Positions 32,790 through 43,332 of a stretch of DNA of 64,000 bases are shown one piece after another (within the stretch, counting starts at the first letter, position 1; every line of letters begins with the position of its first letter). The notes under the pieces are model-generated. The model was not told the DNA's origin, made no database searches, and worked only from the letters and a program-made list of their open reading frames with translations. The stretch is taken from the NCBI GenBank assembly GCA_964034945.1, contig OZ035960.1:65192470-65256469 (forward strand), given 5' to 3'. A program made the translations under genes and the position numbers. This DNA is from Chrysopilus asiliformis. Taxonomy: Eukaryota; Arthropoda; Insecta; Diptera; Rhagionidae.

Positions 32790-34297
32790 TGTTATGATGT
32801 CCTTGCTGCGTATTTTTGAGACAGCAAACAGATGATTGGGGCATGCTTATCACCTGCCAGTGAGTGCCCCGACCTCTGCCCACACACTCAGTAACTTGGC
32901 ATGCTAGCTTTATGCCTGGCTTAGCTCATCGGTTTCGTGGTGTCCTTGTTACTGAACGTGTGAAGAACATCTTCAGAATTTATTTGTACATGCCAAAAAT
33001 ATATGCCACATATCCGTTTGTCTATCTGTCCGTCTATCGTACTGTCCGTTCGTCTATCCGTACTCATGTCTGTCTGTTCGTCCGACTATCGAATTTTCTA
33101 GTCTTTTGACTATTTCCGAATAAAAATATTTACAACACAATTACCAAAATAACCCCTTTTGTTGACTTAATTATGTATAATGGCCCATTTCCCCCTTCGT
33201 CATTCAATCTCCCATTTAAAAAACTGTTTAATACATTTTCAAATATTTATTCCCGTAAAACAAAATGTCTAGCAAATTCTTTAACATTTTTAGCTCTCAA
33301 ATAAGTGTTAGCATTCTACAAAACCCTCGATAATTTAAAGAATGACCATAAACTTTAGAATTTCAAATATGCATAACCTTTATAGATAACACAAAAGAAA
33401 ATTTACTCACTTTTTATCTAGAATTTTATCAATTTATCTGGATCTTTATTCCCGCTGATGTGCACATCTCGGTCACGATGATAATGATTGCTAAAAATTA
33501 CTCTAGAAACAAAATTATGCATATATTAACGTAAAATCCTAAATTCAATATATTTATATATAATATAACGATAAATTTTACTTTCCTTATTGCGAAGATA
33601 ACTTATTTGAGGCTTTTACCATATATTCTTATAAATTCTTAAATTTCCAAAACAAGCAAATATAAATAATAATAAAACTTCTTGAAGATTATTCTTCTTG
33701 AAACTTCTTGAAAGAATTTACTCCAACAGAATCCAATATAACAAATGATTAAAGAAAATCTTCGAAATTTCCAGATTTTCTAGTTAAATTTATTAGCAAG
33801 ATGTCCTCAAATGAGACTTTCAAAAAACAACGTAACTTCTGTGATAATATTCAAAACTCAAGAATATCGTAGATTCAATTAGCCAATTATTCTGTTTCTA
33901 AAAACTGGACCTCTTCTCTTGAATTTTTAGATTCTATTTCTTCGTTGACAAATTCTAGACAAAATTCTTCTTATGTTCGAATCTTCTTTTTTTTTTATCT
34001 TTTTCAAAATCCTCTTCAAAATTCTTTTTGTATTTAGTCTTCTTTCAAAACAACATATCGGTCGTTAATTCTTATTTTTTTTAAAATTTTATTCAACAAA
34101 AATTATTTTTGTGAACATTAAAAAATTATTTTCAAATCCGTCTGGATTTTTCGATGACAAAAACTGAAGTGTCCTTTTTCAATTTTTTTTTCTTTCCCCG
34201 ACCTCTCCGATCAAAAAACTTTGCTTGCTTTTCATTAATTAAAAATTCAGTAAAGTAAAAAAAAACATATAGTGAAATTGCACACTGGCATACTACA
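32790..34297 (-). repeat. Gypsy-2 5' LTR
   Basis: It is nearly identical to the LTR at 25264-26772, with the same heat-shock-element-like array at 33695-33712. It ends CATACTACA, next to the GAAT target duplication. Confidence 0.93.
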
Positions 34298-34518
34298 GAA
34301 TCCTAACATACCATCCCCCTTGAAAAAAGGAAAATGTCGTAGATATTTTCCGTCATGTATCGAGTTCCGATTTCTTGGAAAATGCATTAGGTTTTTTTTT
34401 TCTTATTGGTTTAACATTCTTATCAAAAAGTATTTTACTTGAATTCAACAATTTTTTTTTTAAAATATTACTTAAATTTAATATTAGGAATTTCTTTTTC
34501 TTCTAAGAGATATCCTTG

Positions 34519-34932
34519 TTACTCGTAATAATAGTTTATATTCCGGAAGAAACTTTTATTAGGGTAAATTACTTCTTTAACTAAATCTTCAACCACTACT
34601 ACCTGATCTAATGTTCCCTCACTACTCTTAATGTTAGGTGAGTCTATCTTTCCTGTTAGGTCTGTGGGTTTTGGTCTCCCTTTAGGTGTAATTACTATTT
34701 TTCGGGTCTGCCTAGCATTTTTCCTACAACAACAGCTAATTTTGATACAGAGTGTGATCGCGATCGATACAATTATTCCCCCTATGACATATGTTTGCCA
34801 TTTTAAAATTATCCCATGTGACTCTTGTTCCCTGGTTCTTTGTACCGTCTCTATTTCTGTGACAAACTGATCTAAACTTTGACTACCGGCTCGAAATACG
34901 TTATTGAATTCGTGGTTATTGTTAATTTTCAC
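34519..34932 (-). CDS. Gypsy-1 short membrane ORF, possible env remnant
   Basis: It begins just inside the end of pol (34922) in another frame, with a GTG as first codon, so the true start or a spliced leader is uncertain. The ~137 residues comprise an N-terminal helical stretch (LDQFVTEIETVQRTREQ), one membrane segment (about residues 49-68, ...IGGIIVSIAITLCI...), a Cys cluster (SCCC) and a basic Pro-rich tail. This matches the stalk, membrane anchor and tail of an envelope protein without its ectodomain. It may be a deleted env or a distinct membrane ORF. The C-terminal part is repeated at 22750-22945. Confidence 0.55.
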   Translation of the reverse strand: MKINNNHEFNNVFRAGSQSLDQFVTEIETVQRTREQESHGIILKWQTYVIGGIIVSIAITLCIKISCCCRKNARQTRKIVITPKGRPKPTDLTGKIDSPNIKSSEGTLDQVVVVEDLVKEVIYPNKSFFRNINYYYE

Positions 34933-37900
34933 GAAACAATTTTATCCTGTTGTTATGTATTCTACGTTGTCTTTTCCCTATCAGAACCATGGTGTTAACT
35001 TCGTTAGGCACTTCGACTACGGGATAGGGTCCCACCCATATTTGCGATAATTTCCCTTTCCTTGCTGCATCTCTTAATAGCACCTTGTCCCCTTTCTGAT
35101 ATTTTACAGATTTAGTACCTTTATCGTAATAATATTTTGATTTAACTTTGTTTTCTCTGGACTGCTCCTTTGCAGCCTTATATCCTTGTTGTAGTTTTTG
35201 TCGGAGTTCGAAAACGTAATTTCCATAGGTATAAACCGGTTCGGGTTCCCGCTTGAGTTCCGTGGGAATTTCGGGTGTAAAACCGAACAATATTTCCATG
35301 GGAGTCATCCCGGTGCTCCGATTTTCAGACGTATTATGGACAAACATGGCTTGTCTCAAGTGCTGACTCCATGTTCGAGGATTCTTATCTACGAAAGTCC
35401 TTAAATACTCGACGAGGGGTTTGTGACTCCGCTCTAACATACCGTTGGACTGTGGATGATACGCCGTAGTCTGCACTTTCTTGATCTTTAATAATTTACA
35501 AAGATGTTTGAAAAGATCACTAAGAAAGTTTGATTCCTGATCGGTTAACAAAACTTTTGGAATCCGGTATCGACTTATTATTTGGTCGAAAAAAACACGC
35601 GCTACCGTCTCTGCTTCCATATCGGGCAGAGGATAACAATCCATAAACCTAGAGAGATTGTCCTGGAATATTAAAATATACTTGTATCCGTCAGTAGTCT
35701 CTTCCAAAGGACCCACTATGTCTAGCGAAACCTTGTCAAATGGCCTATCTGCTGTGTCCGTTATTACCATTGGCATTTTATGTTGCCTTCCTGATTTATT
35801 CTTCTGGCAGGGAATACAACACCGGATATATTTTTTGATATCCCTTAGCATTCCTCTCCATTGAAACTTTCTACGAATATTTGAATATGTCCTAAACACT
35901 CCTCTATGTCCACCAAGCGGACTATCATGGTGTGCTTTTAATACCTTCCAGATTTCTTCCTTATTAGTCAAGGTGATTTTCTTAATAACTGTTTCACTTT
36001 TGTTTCCGCATTCGTTGGGTTGTACGTTATTTCTAACAGTAGTACTTAAAGATTTAGTTTTATCTTTTTCTACCTGCCCTAGGTTTTCTTTATCTCTTTG
36101 AGCCTGAGCCCTGGTTATAATTAAACAATTTCGTTTCTCTATGGGATTATTAATTTCTTGCATATCCTGGTTCCAAAGTCTTACCAGTTCCCTAACATCT
36201 TCTATAGTTCTAATAGTACCTCCCGTGTTTTCTGATTTGAGTACCGACTCGTCAAATTCGTCCTCCTCAGGAGGTGGAATCCTACTTAAAGCATCCGCGC
36301 ATTTATTATATTTACCGGGTTTGTATTCAATGTCGAAGTCATATTCTGAACGTTTGTGCTGTAACCGTAAAATTCGCGACGTAGTATCCTTAATTCGACA
36401 CTGCCCTTTTAATGGCTTATGATCGGTATAGATCGTGAAGTGTCTTCCGTACAAATAACAACGAAAATTTTTAGTTGCCCATACAATGGCAAGTAACTCC
36501 TTCTCAATTGTCGAATATCTCCTTTCCGCAGGGTTTAATGAGCGACTAGCATAAGCTATTGGCTGTTCCGCCCCTATTTCCCCCTGTGAAAGTACGGCTC
36601 CTAAAGCGACATTGCTAGCATCTGTTGTTAGTAGAAATGGTTTTGAGAAATCTGGGTACGAAAGTACCGGAGGATTTACCAGAGCATTCTTTAATGCTAA
36701 AAATGATTCTTCGCATTTTGTTGTTCTTTCGAACTAATTTATTCATTAAATTTGTTGTTCTTTCGAACTAATTTATTCATTGGCTCAGCAATTTTAGAGA
36801 AATTTGGAATAAACTTTCTATAATAGTTTGCTAAACCTAAAAATGATTGGGTCTGCCTTACTGTTCGCGGGCGCGGAAAATTTTGTACACATTTGACCTT
36901 TTCTGGATCTGGTTGTGCTCCCTTATCCGAGCACTTATGACCAAGATAAATTATTTCTCGTTTTAAAAATTTACACTTTTCTATCTGTAGCTTTAAGTTA
37001 AATTCTTTGAGTCTTTCAAAGACCGCCCTAAGTTTCTCATTGTGTTCTCCTAGATTTTTTCCATAGACTACAATATCGTCTAAATAAACGAAACAATTCC
37101 ATCCCTGTAATCCTGCTAGTACCATGTTCATCATGTTTTGAAAAGTTGCAGGTGCCCCCGTCAACCCGAAAGCAATTCTTTTGAATTGATAATGGCCGAA
37201 AGAAGTACTAAAAGCTGTTTTCGACCTATCAGCCTCTTTAATCAAAACCTGGTGATAACCGCTAGCCAACTCCAACGTTGAGAAATAGCGAGAATGACCC
37301 AACTGGTCCAGAATATCCTCGATTCTAGGCAGTGGATATGCATTTCCAACAGTGATTTCGTTTAGTTTGCGGTAATCTACCACAACTCTCCAACGCTTTT
37401 TACCATCCGGTCCCGACTTCTTTGGTACTACTAGCAAGGGTGAGTTCCATGGACTATTGCTAAGTTCGATAATGTTGTTTTCCAACATTTCGCTAACTTG
37501 TTCCTGAATCACTTGTCTCTGTGTTTCGGGTAGTCGATACATTTTCTGATTTATAGGTGGAGCATCTTGTCTCGTAGGGATTTCATGCACCTGAGCGTTG
37601 GTGTACGTCAGAGGATCTCCTGGGAGATGAAAAATTTCGCTAAACTCTCTACAAAGTCTTTCAATTGACACCCTTTCTTCTGGGTTATAACCATCGTTAA
37701 GATTTAGTTCCCTGAGAATTCTATTAATTCTTGTATTTTCTGCGGCAACCGATGCCCTATAACATTTCCCCTCACCCTGAGGTATATTAGCTCGCTCATC
37801 TGTATATAATTCCGGCTTCCCAAGCCTGCTTGCATTACTTGTTTTCTTCGACACATTCCTGTCAATAAGTTCCATACGTGGCTCCCCGAGCCCTCTTATA

Positions 37901-38140
37901 TCAAATTCTGTCGCCCCGCGACAATCTAATTCCACATTTTTAAATTTTTCCTCCATTAACGTTGTGTTAACTATACTAACTAATGCGGTTCCTTGACTAA
38001 CTTCTGTCAGACAGTTTGCTAAAAATACTCCTGGCTTTAACTCTTTTCCATTGAATATAACGTCTCCTTGACCGGAGGTCGGTAAACGTAAGAATATTTC
38101 ACTACGAGCGGGTACTACTATTTCTCCTGTATGACTGATC
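34922..38140 (-). pseudogene. pol: Gypsy-1 pol: RT, RNase H, integrase, broken by a 34-bp duplication
   Basis: The frame is open upstream of the ATG at 37956 (TGEIVVPARSEIFLRL at about 38130). RT has TLELASGYHQVLI and the intact FVYLDDIVVYGK. The frame ends at 36739, right at a tandem duplication of 34 bases (36717-36750 and 36751-36781), which shifts phase. RNase H and integrase then continue: YTDHKPLKG, the zinc finger ending CIPCQKN, and the triad contexts SLDIVGPL, TDQESNFL and GMLERSHKPL. The last codons give KLFREN. Apart from that duplication and a phase change near 38130 the gene looks well preserved. Confidence 0.88.
36717..36781 (-). repeat. 34-bp tandem duplication that shifts the gypsy-1 pol frame
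   Basis: TTTGTTGTTCTTTCGAACTA and the bases after it occur at 36717 and again at 36751, with 31 bases identical and the first unit ending in AAA. As 34 is not a multiple of three, the RT/RNase H linker goes out of frame. It looks like a replication or reverse-transcription slip. Confidence 0.9.
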
Positions 38141-39215
38141 GTTCGCTCTTCCTGCGACGAAGAGGTAGCTTGCGGGTTATTGACATCTCGTTGAATGTTG
38201 TTAATTCCCGCTCTGTCACTAGTATTCTCGTCATTTCCACTCTTCTGTTGGTTATTTTTATCAACTTAGTAGTTTCCCTTTGATTTTGCAAATGATCTTT
38301 TCTAGCCGTGCAGTAATCGATTTCTCCTTCCTGCGACGAAGGATTTTTTGAAATCTTCGGTGCAACAACCTGTTGCGTACACCCCTGATCACGAACTACA
38401 TTTTCAGCTTTGCTTCTTTTGGGAATTTTACTTTGTTTGGGGTTTTTAATTTCATAACATGAATTTTCCCGCGAACATCTTTTAATCCTTATTGGAATCT
38501 GACTTCTCTGGGTTTGGCTGCCCTCAAAAGTGTTTTTCGAATTTACTAAAATCATAGGATTTTGCTTCCTATCCGTAAATTCCCTTTTGGAGGTATTGGC
38601 ATCCCACGACCTTATCTTGTCTGAGTCTATCCGATCCGACTTGTTAGTTTGCGAACTAGTCGGCGGATTTTGATGGTTCCGCAGTTGATTGTGTATTTTG
38701 AAAATTTCCCGCGACTTCTTAGGCTCTCGAATATCAACTCTTACGTTTTCTTTCGGAAGATCCAAACATCTACTGGGTCCGTGAATATTGGTATGCGACG
38801 ACAAAAATTTGTTCCCTAATATCCCATCCCCGGGTATATTTTCATTACTATTTATCACATGGAATTTATCTGTAATTCCATTTCCTACCAAAATTTTGCC
38901 TTTACAACTTCCTAATGTTCTACCGGATCCATAAATACCGGAAAGTTTCAGAGTATCCCTATTATCAATTTGTACAGTGTCCTTTAATCCATTATCTTTA
39001 ACTAAATTTATCTCAGCCCCTGTATCTATCAAAAATTCTGCCGTTCCTGTATTTGCGATATCTAATGGCAAATTAACCATCGGAGTGCATAACGGAGATA
39101 CATTTTGGGACTGAACGCACCGTTTGTCGTATTTCTTTAAATTTGGGGGCTGGTCGAGGTACTTGCGGCAGCCCTCGAGCCGTTTCCCGACAGGGTTTCC
39201 AGATTTCGGGTCCAC
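38118..39215 (-). CDS. Gypsy-1 aspartic protease and basic linker
   Basis: This frame overlaps the gag end by 143 bases. The protease motif is FLIDTGAEINLV (near 39030), with a later DGILGNKFL block. It continues as a ~220-residue Lys/Arg/Ser/Asn-rich stretch with no domain I recognise, and stops at 38118 where the pol frame takes over in another phase. Either a second frameshift is part of expression or this is a mutation. Confidence 0.7.
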   Translation of the reverse strand: MDPKSGNPVGKRLEGCRKYLDQPPNLKKYDKRCVQSQNVSPLCTPMVNLPLDIANTGTAEFLIDTGAEINLVKDNGLKDTVQIDNRDTLKLSGIYGSGRTLGSCKGKILVGNGITDKFHVINSNENIPGDGILGNKFLSSHTNIHGPSRCLDLPKENVRVDIREPKKSREIFKIHNQLRNHQNPPTSSQTNKSDRIDSDKIRSWDANTSKREFTDRKQNPMILVNSKNTFEGSQTQRSQIPIRIKRCSRENSCYEIKNPKQSKIPKRSKAENVVRDQGCTQQVVAPKISKNPSSQEGEIDYCTARKDHLQNQRETTKLIKITNRRVEMTRILVTERELTTFNEMSITRKLPLRRRKSERSVIQEK

Positions 39216-40950
39216 AATCTAAGTTATCAAACGAAGGGCTTTTAGGGCCTTTTAATCTAAAAGGATAACATTCATCTATTGTAGGATCTTCTCTACGACA
39301 GAAATCACACATAATTACATTAACCCTTCTTACTTGGATCTGCCGACAATCTTTCTTAATATGCCCCGGTTTCTGACATTGAGTACAAAAAACATGAGGA
39401 TTATTGCTCGTGTCTTTTAATCTAGGACAGTCTCGTTTGAAATGGCCTGATTGTCCACAATTAAAACAACTTGAACTGTTACCACTTCTTTTTGGATAAG
39501 AAGAATTCAGCTGGTTCCGATTGCTAGAAAAATTTTGGTTATTTTGAGAATTTGGTGGTTGATTGGTGCGATTGAAATTGTAATTTCGGTTATATCCTCC
39601 ATCGTTACTAAAACTCGGAGCTTGACTTGAGTTACCCGAGGGGTTATTTATGTTTTGCGCTTGCCCTACCAATGTGTAATTAACCGTCGATTGACCCTCG
39701 AAAGCATCTATTGACGTAACTTTTTTGATTAATTCCTCGATCTGTACTTCTTGCGTATGCGCGTAATGTTTCAACAACGGATTTCTTAAGCCCAACTTAA
39801 AAGCTCTAATGGCTGTCAGATTATATTCATCTAAGATAGCTTCATCTTTCCCTTTATATTTGGCTGATGCCGCCTGTTTGCATTCATTAAGTATTTTTAA
39901 GAGTCTTTTACCGAACTCCCCTACAGTTTCTCCTATATTTTGAGTACACTGGTGTAACTCATCTCGCAAGTCCATCGGTTGCTTAGATGGCATATAATTT
40001 TGCACTATTAACTTTTCCAGATCATCAAAGGTTTCGATTGTGGAACTTTGCGCTAGCATATATGCGTCTCCTTGCAATCCCATAGTTGTGAGGAATTGAA
40101 GATACATTGCGCGTGCGTCATCATTCTGTAGGATGTGATTAAAACTTTTCGCGATTTGCAAATACCGCTGCGCCTCATTTCTTCTATTACTGGAGGGTGC
40201 GCCGGAGAAGGGGGGTAATTGACGTCCGATAAATTCTAATATGAATTGTGTCTTATCCTCTCTAAATACAGCGCCTAATTCTTGTGCCATTGAGGGCTTA
40301 CTGGTTTTGTCTTCGTTAACCATCTTAACCCGCTGTTCCTCTTTTATTAGTTTAGACAACTGATTTTTACAAGTGTTGAGCTCGATTCTAGCTGAATCTA
40401 ATTGATCGAGTATGCTGTTATTTCCTAACCCACTGGATTTTACTATAGCTTCTAATTTTTCTAACCACTTGCGGTCTCCCGGCCAACTACCTTTCTTATC
40501 CTTGATCACGCGTTCGACCAAAATAATCTGCCCTAAAAGCCCTTCGTTTGATAACTCGGCTTCTATCACAAGGTTCTTATAACGATTAATTTCTCTAGAA
40601 AGGAATTCGTTTTCTTCCGAAATTCGCTTGTTATCACTACTATATTTTTCTTCTTCGATCTCAACTGCCAAAATATATGATTTTACTAAAGCTTCTGTTA
40701 ATTTTCCCGGTGTAATATCGTTAGGATTCTGAACAAGTTCAAACTCTATCTTTTCGTAATCTTCTAAACTGATTTTCTCTTTAATTTCACCTAATATTAT
40801 TTCTTGTATATAACCCAATTCTTCTGTTAACACTTTATTAACCTCTTTTATTTTCCCGAATTCCACTTCTAAACCCTTAACTCTTTCCAGTTGTTCTTTA
40901 GTTAACACATTTGTTCCTTTTTTAGTATTCATCAACTCTAACCTATGCAC
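39073..40950 (-). CDS. gag: Gypsy-1 gag
   Basis: The protein is 625 residues from the first Met; the second Met (MNTKKGTNV) may be the real start. The N-terminal half is strongly helical and charged, probably coiled coil. The retrotransposon gag core lies at about residues 235-415, with RQLPPFSGAPSSNRRNEAQR and LRDELHQCTQNIGETVGEF. After an Asn/Gln/Ser-rich spacer there are two CCHC knuckles, CFNCGQSGHFKRDC and CTQCQKPGHIKKDC, and then a third Cys-rich motif, CDFCRREDPTIDEC. The frame is intact. Confidence 0.88.
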   Translation of the reverse strand: MHRLELMNTKKGTNVLTKEQLERVKGLEVEFGKIKEVNKVLTEELGYIQEIILGEIKEKISLEDYEKIEFELVQNPNDITPGKLTEALVKSYILAVEIEEEKYSSDNKRISEENEFLSREINRYKNLVIEAELSNEGLLGQIILVERVIKDKKGSWPGDRKWLEKLEAIVKSSGLGNNSILDQLDSARIELNTCKNQLSKLIKEEQRVKMVNEDKTSKPSMAQELGAVFREDKTQFILEFIGRQLPPFSGAPSSNRRNEAQRYLQIAKSFNHILQNDDARAMYLQFLTTMGLQGDAYMLAQSSTIETFDDLEKLIVQNYMPSKQPMDLRDELHQCTQNIGETVGEFGKRLLKILNECKQAASAKYKGKDEAILDEYNLTAIRAFKLGLRNPLLKHYAHTQEVQIEELIKKVTSIDAFEGQSTVNYTLVGQAQNINNPSGNSSQAPSFSNDGGYNRNYNFNRTNQPPNSQNNQNFSSNRNQLNSSYPKRSGNSSSCFNCGQSGHFKRDCPRLKDTSNNPHVFCTQCQKPGHIKKDCRQIQVRRVNVIMCDFCRREDPTIDECYPFRLKGPKSPSFDNLDCGPEIWKPCRETARGLPQVPRPAPKFKEIRQTVRSVPKCISVMHSDG

Positions 40951-41059
40951 AGAATTACGAACTTTTCCCCGTACTTATGTTATTTTCACTTTATTTCACG
41001 GATATCTCAAAGATTACAAAAAATTCCTACCTTTACAGAAATTCATGACAAACTTCATT

Positions 41060-41268
41060 TCCTAGTGCTGCTGCCGTTACTGTTGTCTCTGCTACTTCTG
41101 TTGCTACTGTTGTCCCTGCTATTGCTGCTCTTACTGTTGTCCCTGTTATTGCTGCTCTTATTGTTGTCCCTGCTATTGCTGCTCTTACTGTTGTCCCTGT
41201 TATTGCTGCTCTTATTGTTGTCCCTGCTATTGCTGCTTTTACTGTTGTCTCTGCTATTGCTGTTGTGT
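41060..41268. repeat. Degenerate CTG/TTG-rich tandem repeat in the gypsy-1 leader
   Basis: CTGTTGTCCCTG and CTATTGCTGCTCTTA blocks alternate in a 54-bp higher-order unit, repeated about four times, between PBS and gag. The array opens both strands for 80-110 codons (poly-Leu on one, Thr/Ala on the other). I regard these as repeat artefacts. Confidence 0.85.
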
Positions 41269-41580
41269 TTTTCCTGAACACACCGATTGCGGAGATAGTA
41301 GTATGAAATGTACTACTCTTTGATGCGAAAATAAAACACCTGACCGCCTAGAATTGCCTGCTCCTTATGTAGTCCACGCTTTTAATGTTGCAAAAATTGT
41401 TCTCCTGTTGATATTTCTGTTCTCGGTCTCAGTTTGCTTCTCTTTTCGTCCTTCCTTCTTTGTACAGATCTTGTTAGCTCGTGGGGCTGCTGTTACTCTT
41501 TCAGAAATTCACCACCGTTCACTCGAATCACCGTAAGTTCGTGGTTGTGTCGAATTTCGCGTTTTGCTTATCGAACACGT

Positions 41581-41595
41581 TAACCGGCTGCGCCA
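41581..41595 (-). other. Gypsy-1 primer binding site
   Basis: On the minus strand it reads TGGCGCAGCCGGTTA, three bases after the end of the 5' LTR. TGGCGCA-type sites are common in insect gypsy elements; the tRNA was not assigned. Confidence 0.7.
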
Positions 41596-41598
41596 AAA

Positions 41599-42340
41599 TG
41601 TTGGGGTTCTTCTTGCAAACGGATGAGGAATTCGATTCAAAAGAATGACTCGCTTGGTTTTACTTCAGTTTATTTTATCTTTATTTTACACTAACTGTTA
41701 CTGTAAACAACTAACTTAACAAACTGCAACCAACTGACTCTTGATTGACTACTGGACTTCGGTACGATTGTTTATTGCCTTTCGAGTGCTGATTACTAAT
41801 TACTTTACGAGTACCTTACGAGTCACTATTACTAATTACTTATTGCTTTCTTTCTGAACGTGTGTCTCCTTAAGCTTACACTTACTTACTTTTATAACTA
41901 CTCTAGGCGAAAGATGAATTCTTCCGCTTACATAGGTGTTACAATATTCTTAAAAACATATTCATTTATTATTCAAACATTTCAAGGTCTTTCCTAGTCC
42001 AATGGTTTTATTTCCGATCAGCATTTTATTTCATTATGACCATGAATTCTTCTTTCTGCTGTGTCAACAAAACCTAGGTGCATTGGATTTCCTCACTGAA
42101 TTGCATGAGTGACTTAATTGTGATACGGCAATTGTTTATGTTATCATATTTCAGTTCTTGCGTTTGAACATCTGTTGTTCCGTGTTTGGAAATTTGACCG
42201 ATATTTTAATTAGCTCATAATCAAAGTAGAAAATCCAATTACATCTGTTTTTTGACTGAATTATATCTGAGAAATGAAGCTTTAATGTTTTTAATGTTTT
42301 TAATCAATGATCATTATGAATGATCATTAGAATCCTAACA
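41599..42340 (-). repeat. Gypsy-1 5' LTR
   Basis: It is 742 bp from TGTTGGGG to CCTAACA, next to the ATGT duplication at 42341-42344. It is the full-length reference for the two other LTR copies at 21830 and 22944. Confidence 0.93.
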
Positions 42341-42344
42341 ATGT

Positions 42345-43278
42345 GGCTCAAGTATTTGATAAGGTCTGGCATGAAGGCTTAAAATACAAAATTGCCTCAG
42401 CACTCCCTTCTAAATTCCATAACATCCTATCCAGTTACCTACAAAACCGTACATTTAAAGTAAAATTCAGAGACGGACTAAGTGAATCCTACGCAATAAA
42501 GGCAGGAGTCCCACAAGGCAGTGTAATGGGCCCACTGCTTTACTTAATATACACAGCTGACCTGCCTACGGACGCAAACTTCATCACCACTACATTTGCT
42601 GACGACACCGCTGTACTGTTCTCGCACCGAAACCCCCAGACTGCAAAAAGAGAAATGCAAACCCAAGTCAATAAAATCATTGATTGGACAAACAAATGGA
42701 GAATAAAAATCAACGAAAAGAAATCTGAACAAATCTCATTCTCATTGAGTAAGCTTTCCTGCAAACCAATCACAATCAATGGCGAAAAAATCAACCAAGT
42801 CAATTCTGTTAAGTATCTTGGAATTCATCTAGACAGAAAACTAACTTGGAAAACCCACATCAAGAATAAGAAAAACCAAATTAATACAACGTTTCGTAAC
42901 TTTTACTGGCTTTTAAACAAAAGATCAAAATTGAATATCAGCACAAAAATTGTTTTATACAAGTCTGTCTTAAAACCAATTTGGACCTATGGACTCCAGC
43001 TATGGAGAACAGCCAAAACATCCAACATTGCAATTATCCAGCGAACACAAACAAAAATAATCAGGGCAATACTTGGAGCACCCCGCTATGTTAATAACAC
43101 CATCATCCAACGCGACACTAAAATCAACACGGTTCTTGCTGAAGCTAACAAACTTTCAACAAATTATGGCACAAGACTTCGTAATCACCCAAATAGCACA
43201 GTGAAATCATTACTTATTGCAAAACATTTTTCAAGACTGAAAAGAAACACACCATATCAATTCATACCATCAAATTAA
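42345..43278 (+). pseudogene. Jockey ORF2, C-terminal RT and thumb
   Basis: It resumes as AQVFDKVWHEGL, the exact continuation of the piece ending at 21829. It has the AGVPQGSVMGPLLYLIY block and the intact polymerase motif FADDTAVL (about 42595), then WTNKWRIKINEKKSEQI and KYLGIHLDRKLTWKTH. The C-terminal domain has no RNase H, as expected for jockey. It ends at the TAA at 43276. The RT core itself has no stop codon. Confidence 0.88.
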
Positions 43279-43332
43279 TTCACCAGTCTAACTTCAGACG
43301 TCAATTAATCCACTCAGCACAGCACTAAAGAA

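Larger units (their letters stand above)
25264..34297 (-). mobile_element. Apparently intact Ty3/gypsy element (gypsy-2)
   Basis: Two 1.5-kb LTRs (25264-26772 and 32790-34297) flank a gag frame and a full pro-RT-RNase H-integrase frame, both uninterrupted. GAAT duplications occur at 25260-25263 and 34298-34301. By eye the LTRs differ by one substitution (25629 against 33155) and a poly(T) length change, so this is the youngest large insertion in the window. There is no env. It could be autonomous. Confidence 0.93.
22944..34308 (-). repeat. Middle LTR of gypsy-1, truncated and broken by insertions
   Basis: LTR sequence occupies 22944-23130, 23652-23779, 25227-25263 and 34302-34308. The first ~390 bases on the plus-strand side are missing. 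Between the pieces sit a fold-back element, an unidentified 1.45-kb insertion and gypsy-2. It is more diverged from the two other LTRs than they are from each other. Confidence 0.85.
21830..42340 (-). mobile_element. Ty3/gypsy element with three LTRs and nested insertions (gypsy-1)
   Basis: The outer ends are TGTTGGGG and CCTAACA, flanked by ATGT at 21826-21829 and 42341-42344, in the RT gene of the LINE. Reading on the minus strand: LTR (42340-41599), PBS, gag, protease, pol, a short membrane ORF and polypurine tract (34309). Then comes a second, partial LTR broken by insertions (34308-22944), a 3' internal fragment (22945-22567) and a final LTR (22566-21830). Pol is broken by a small duplication. 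The LTRs are very similar, so insertion was fairly recent. Confidence 0.9.

Noticed and set aside
40945..41277. Plus-strand 110-codon frame, almost pure Leu
   Set aside because: It is generated by the CTG/TTG repeat in the gypsy-1 leader and has no domain. The real genes here are on the other strand.
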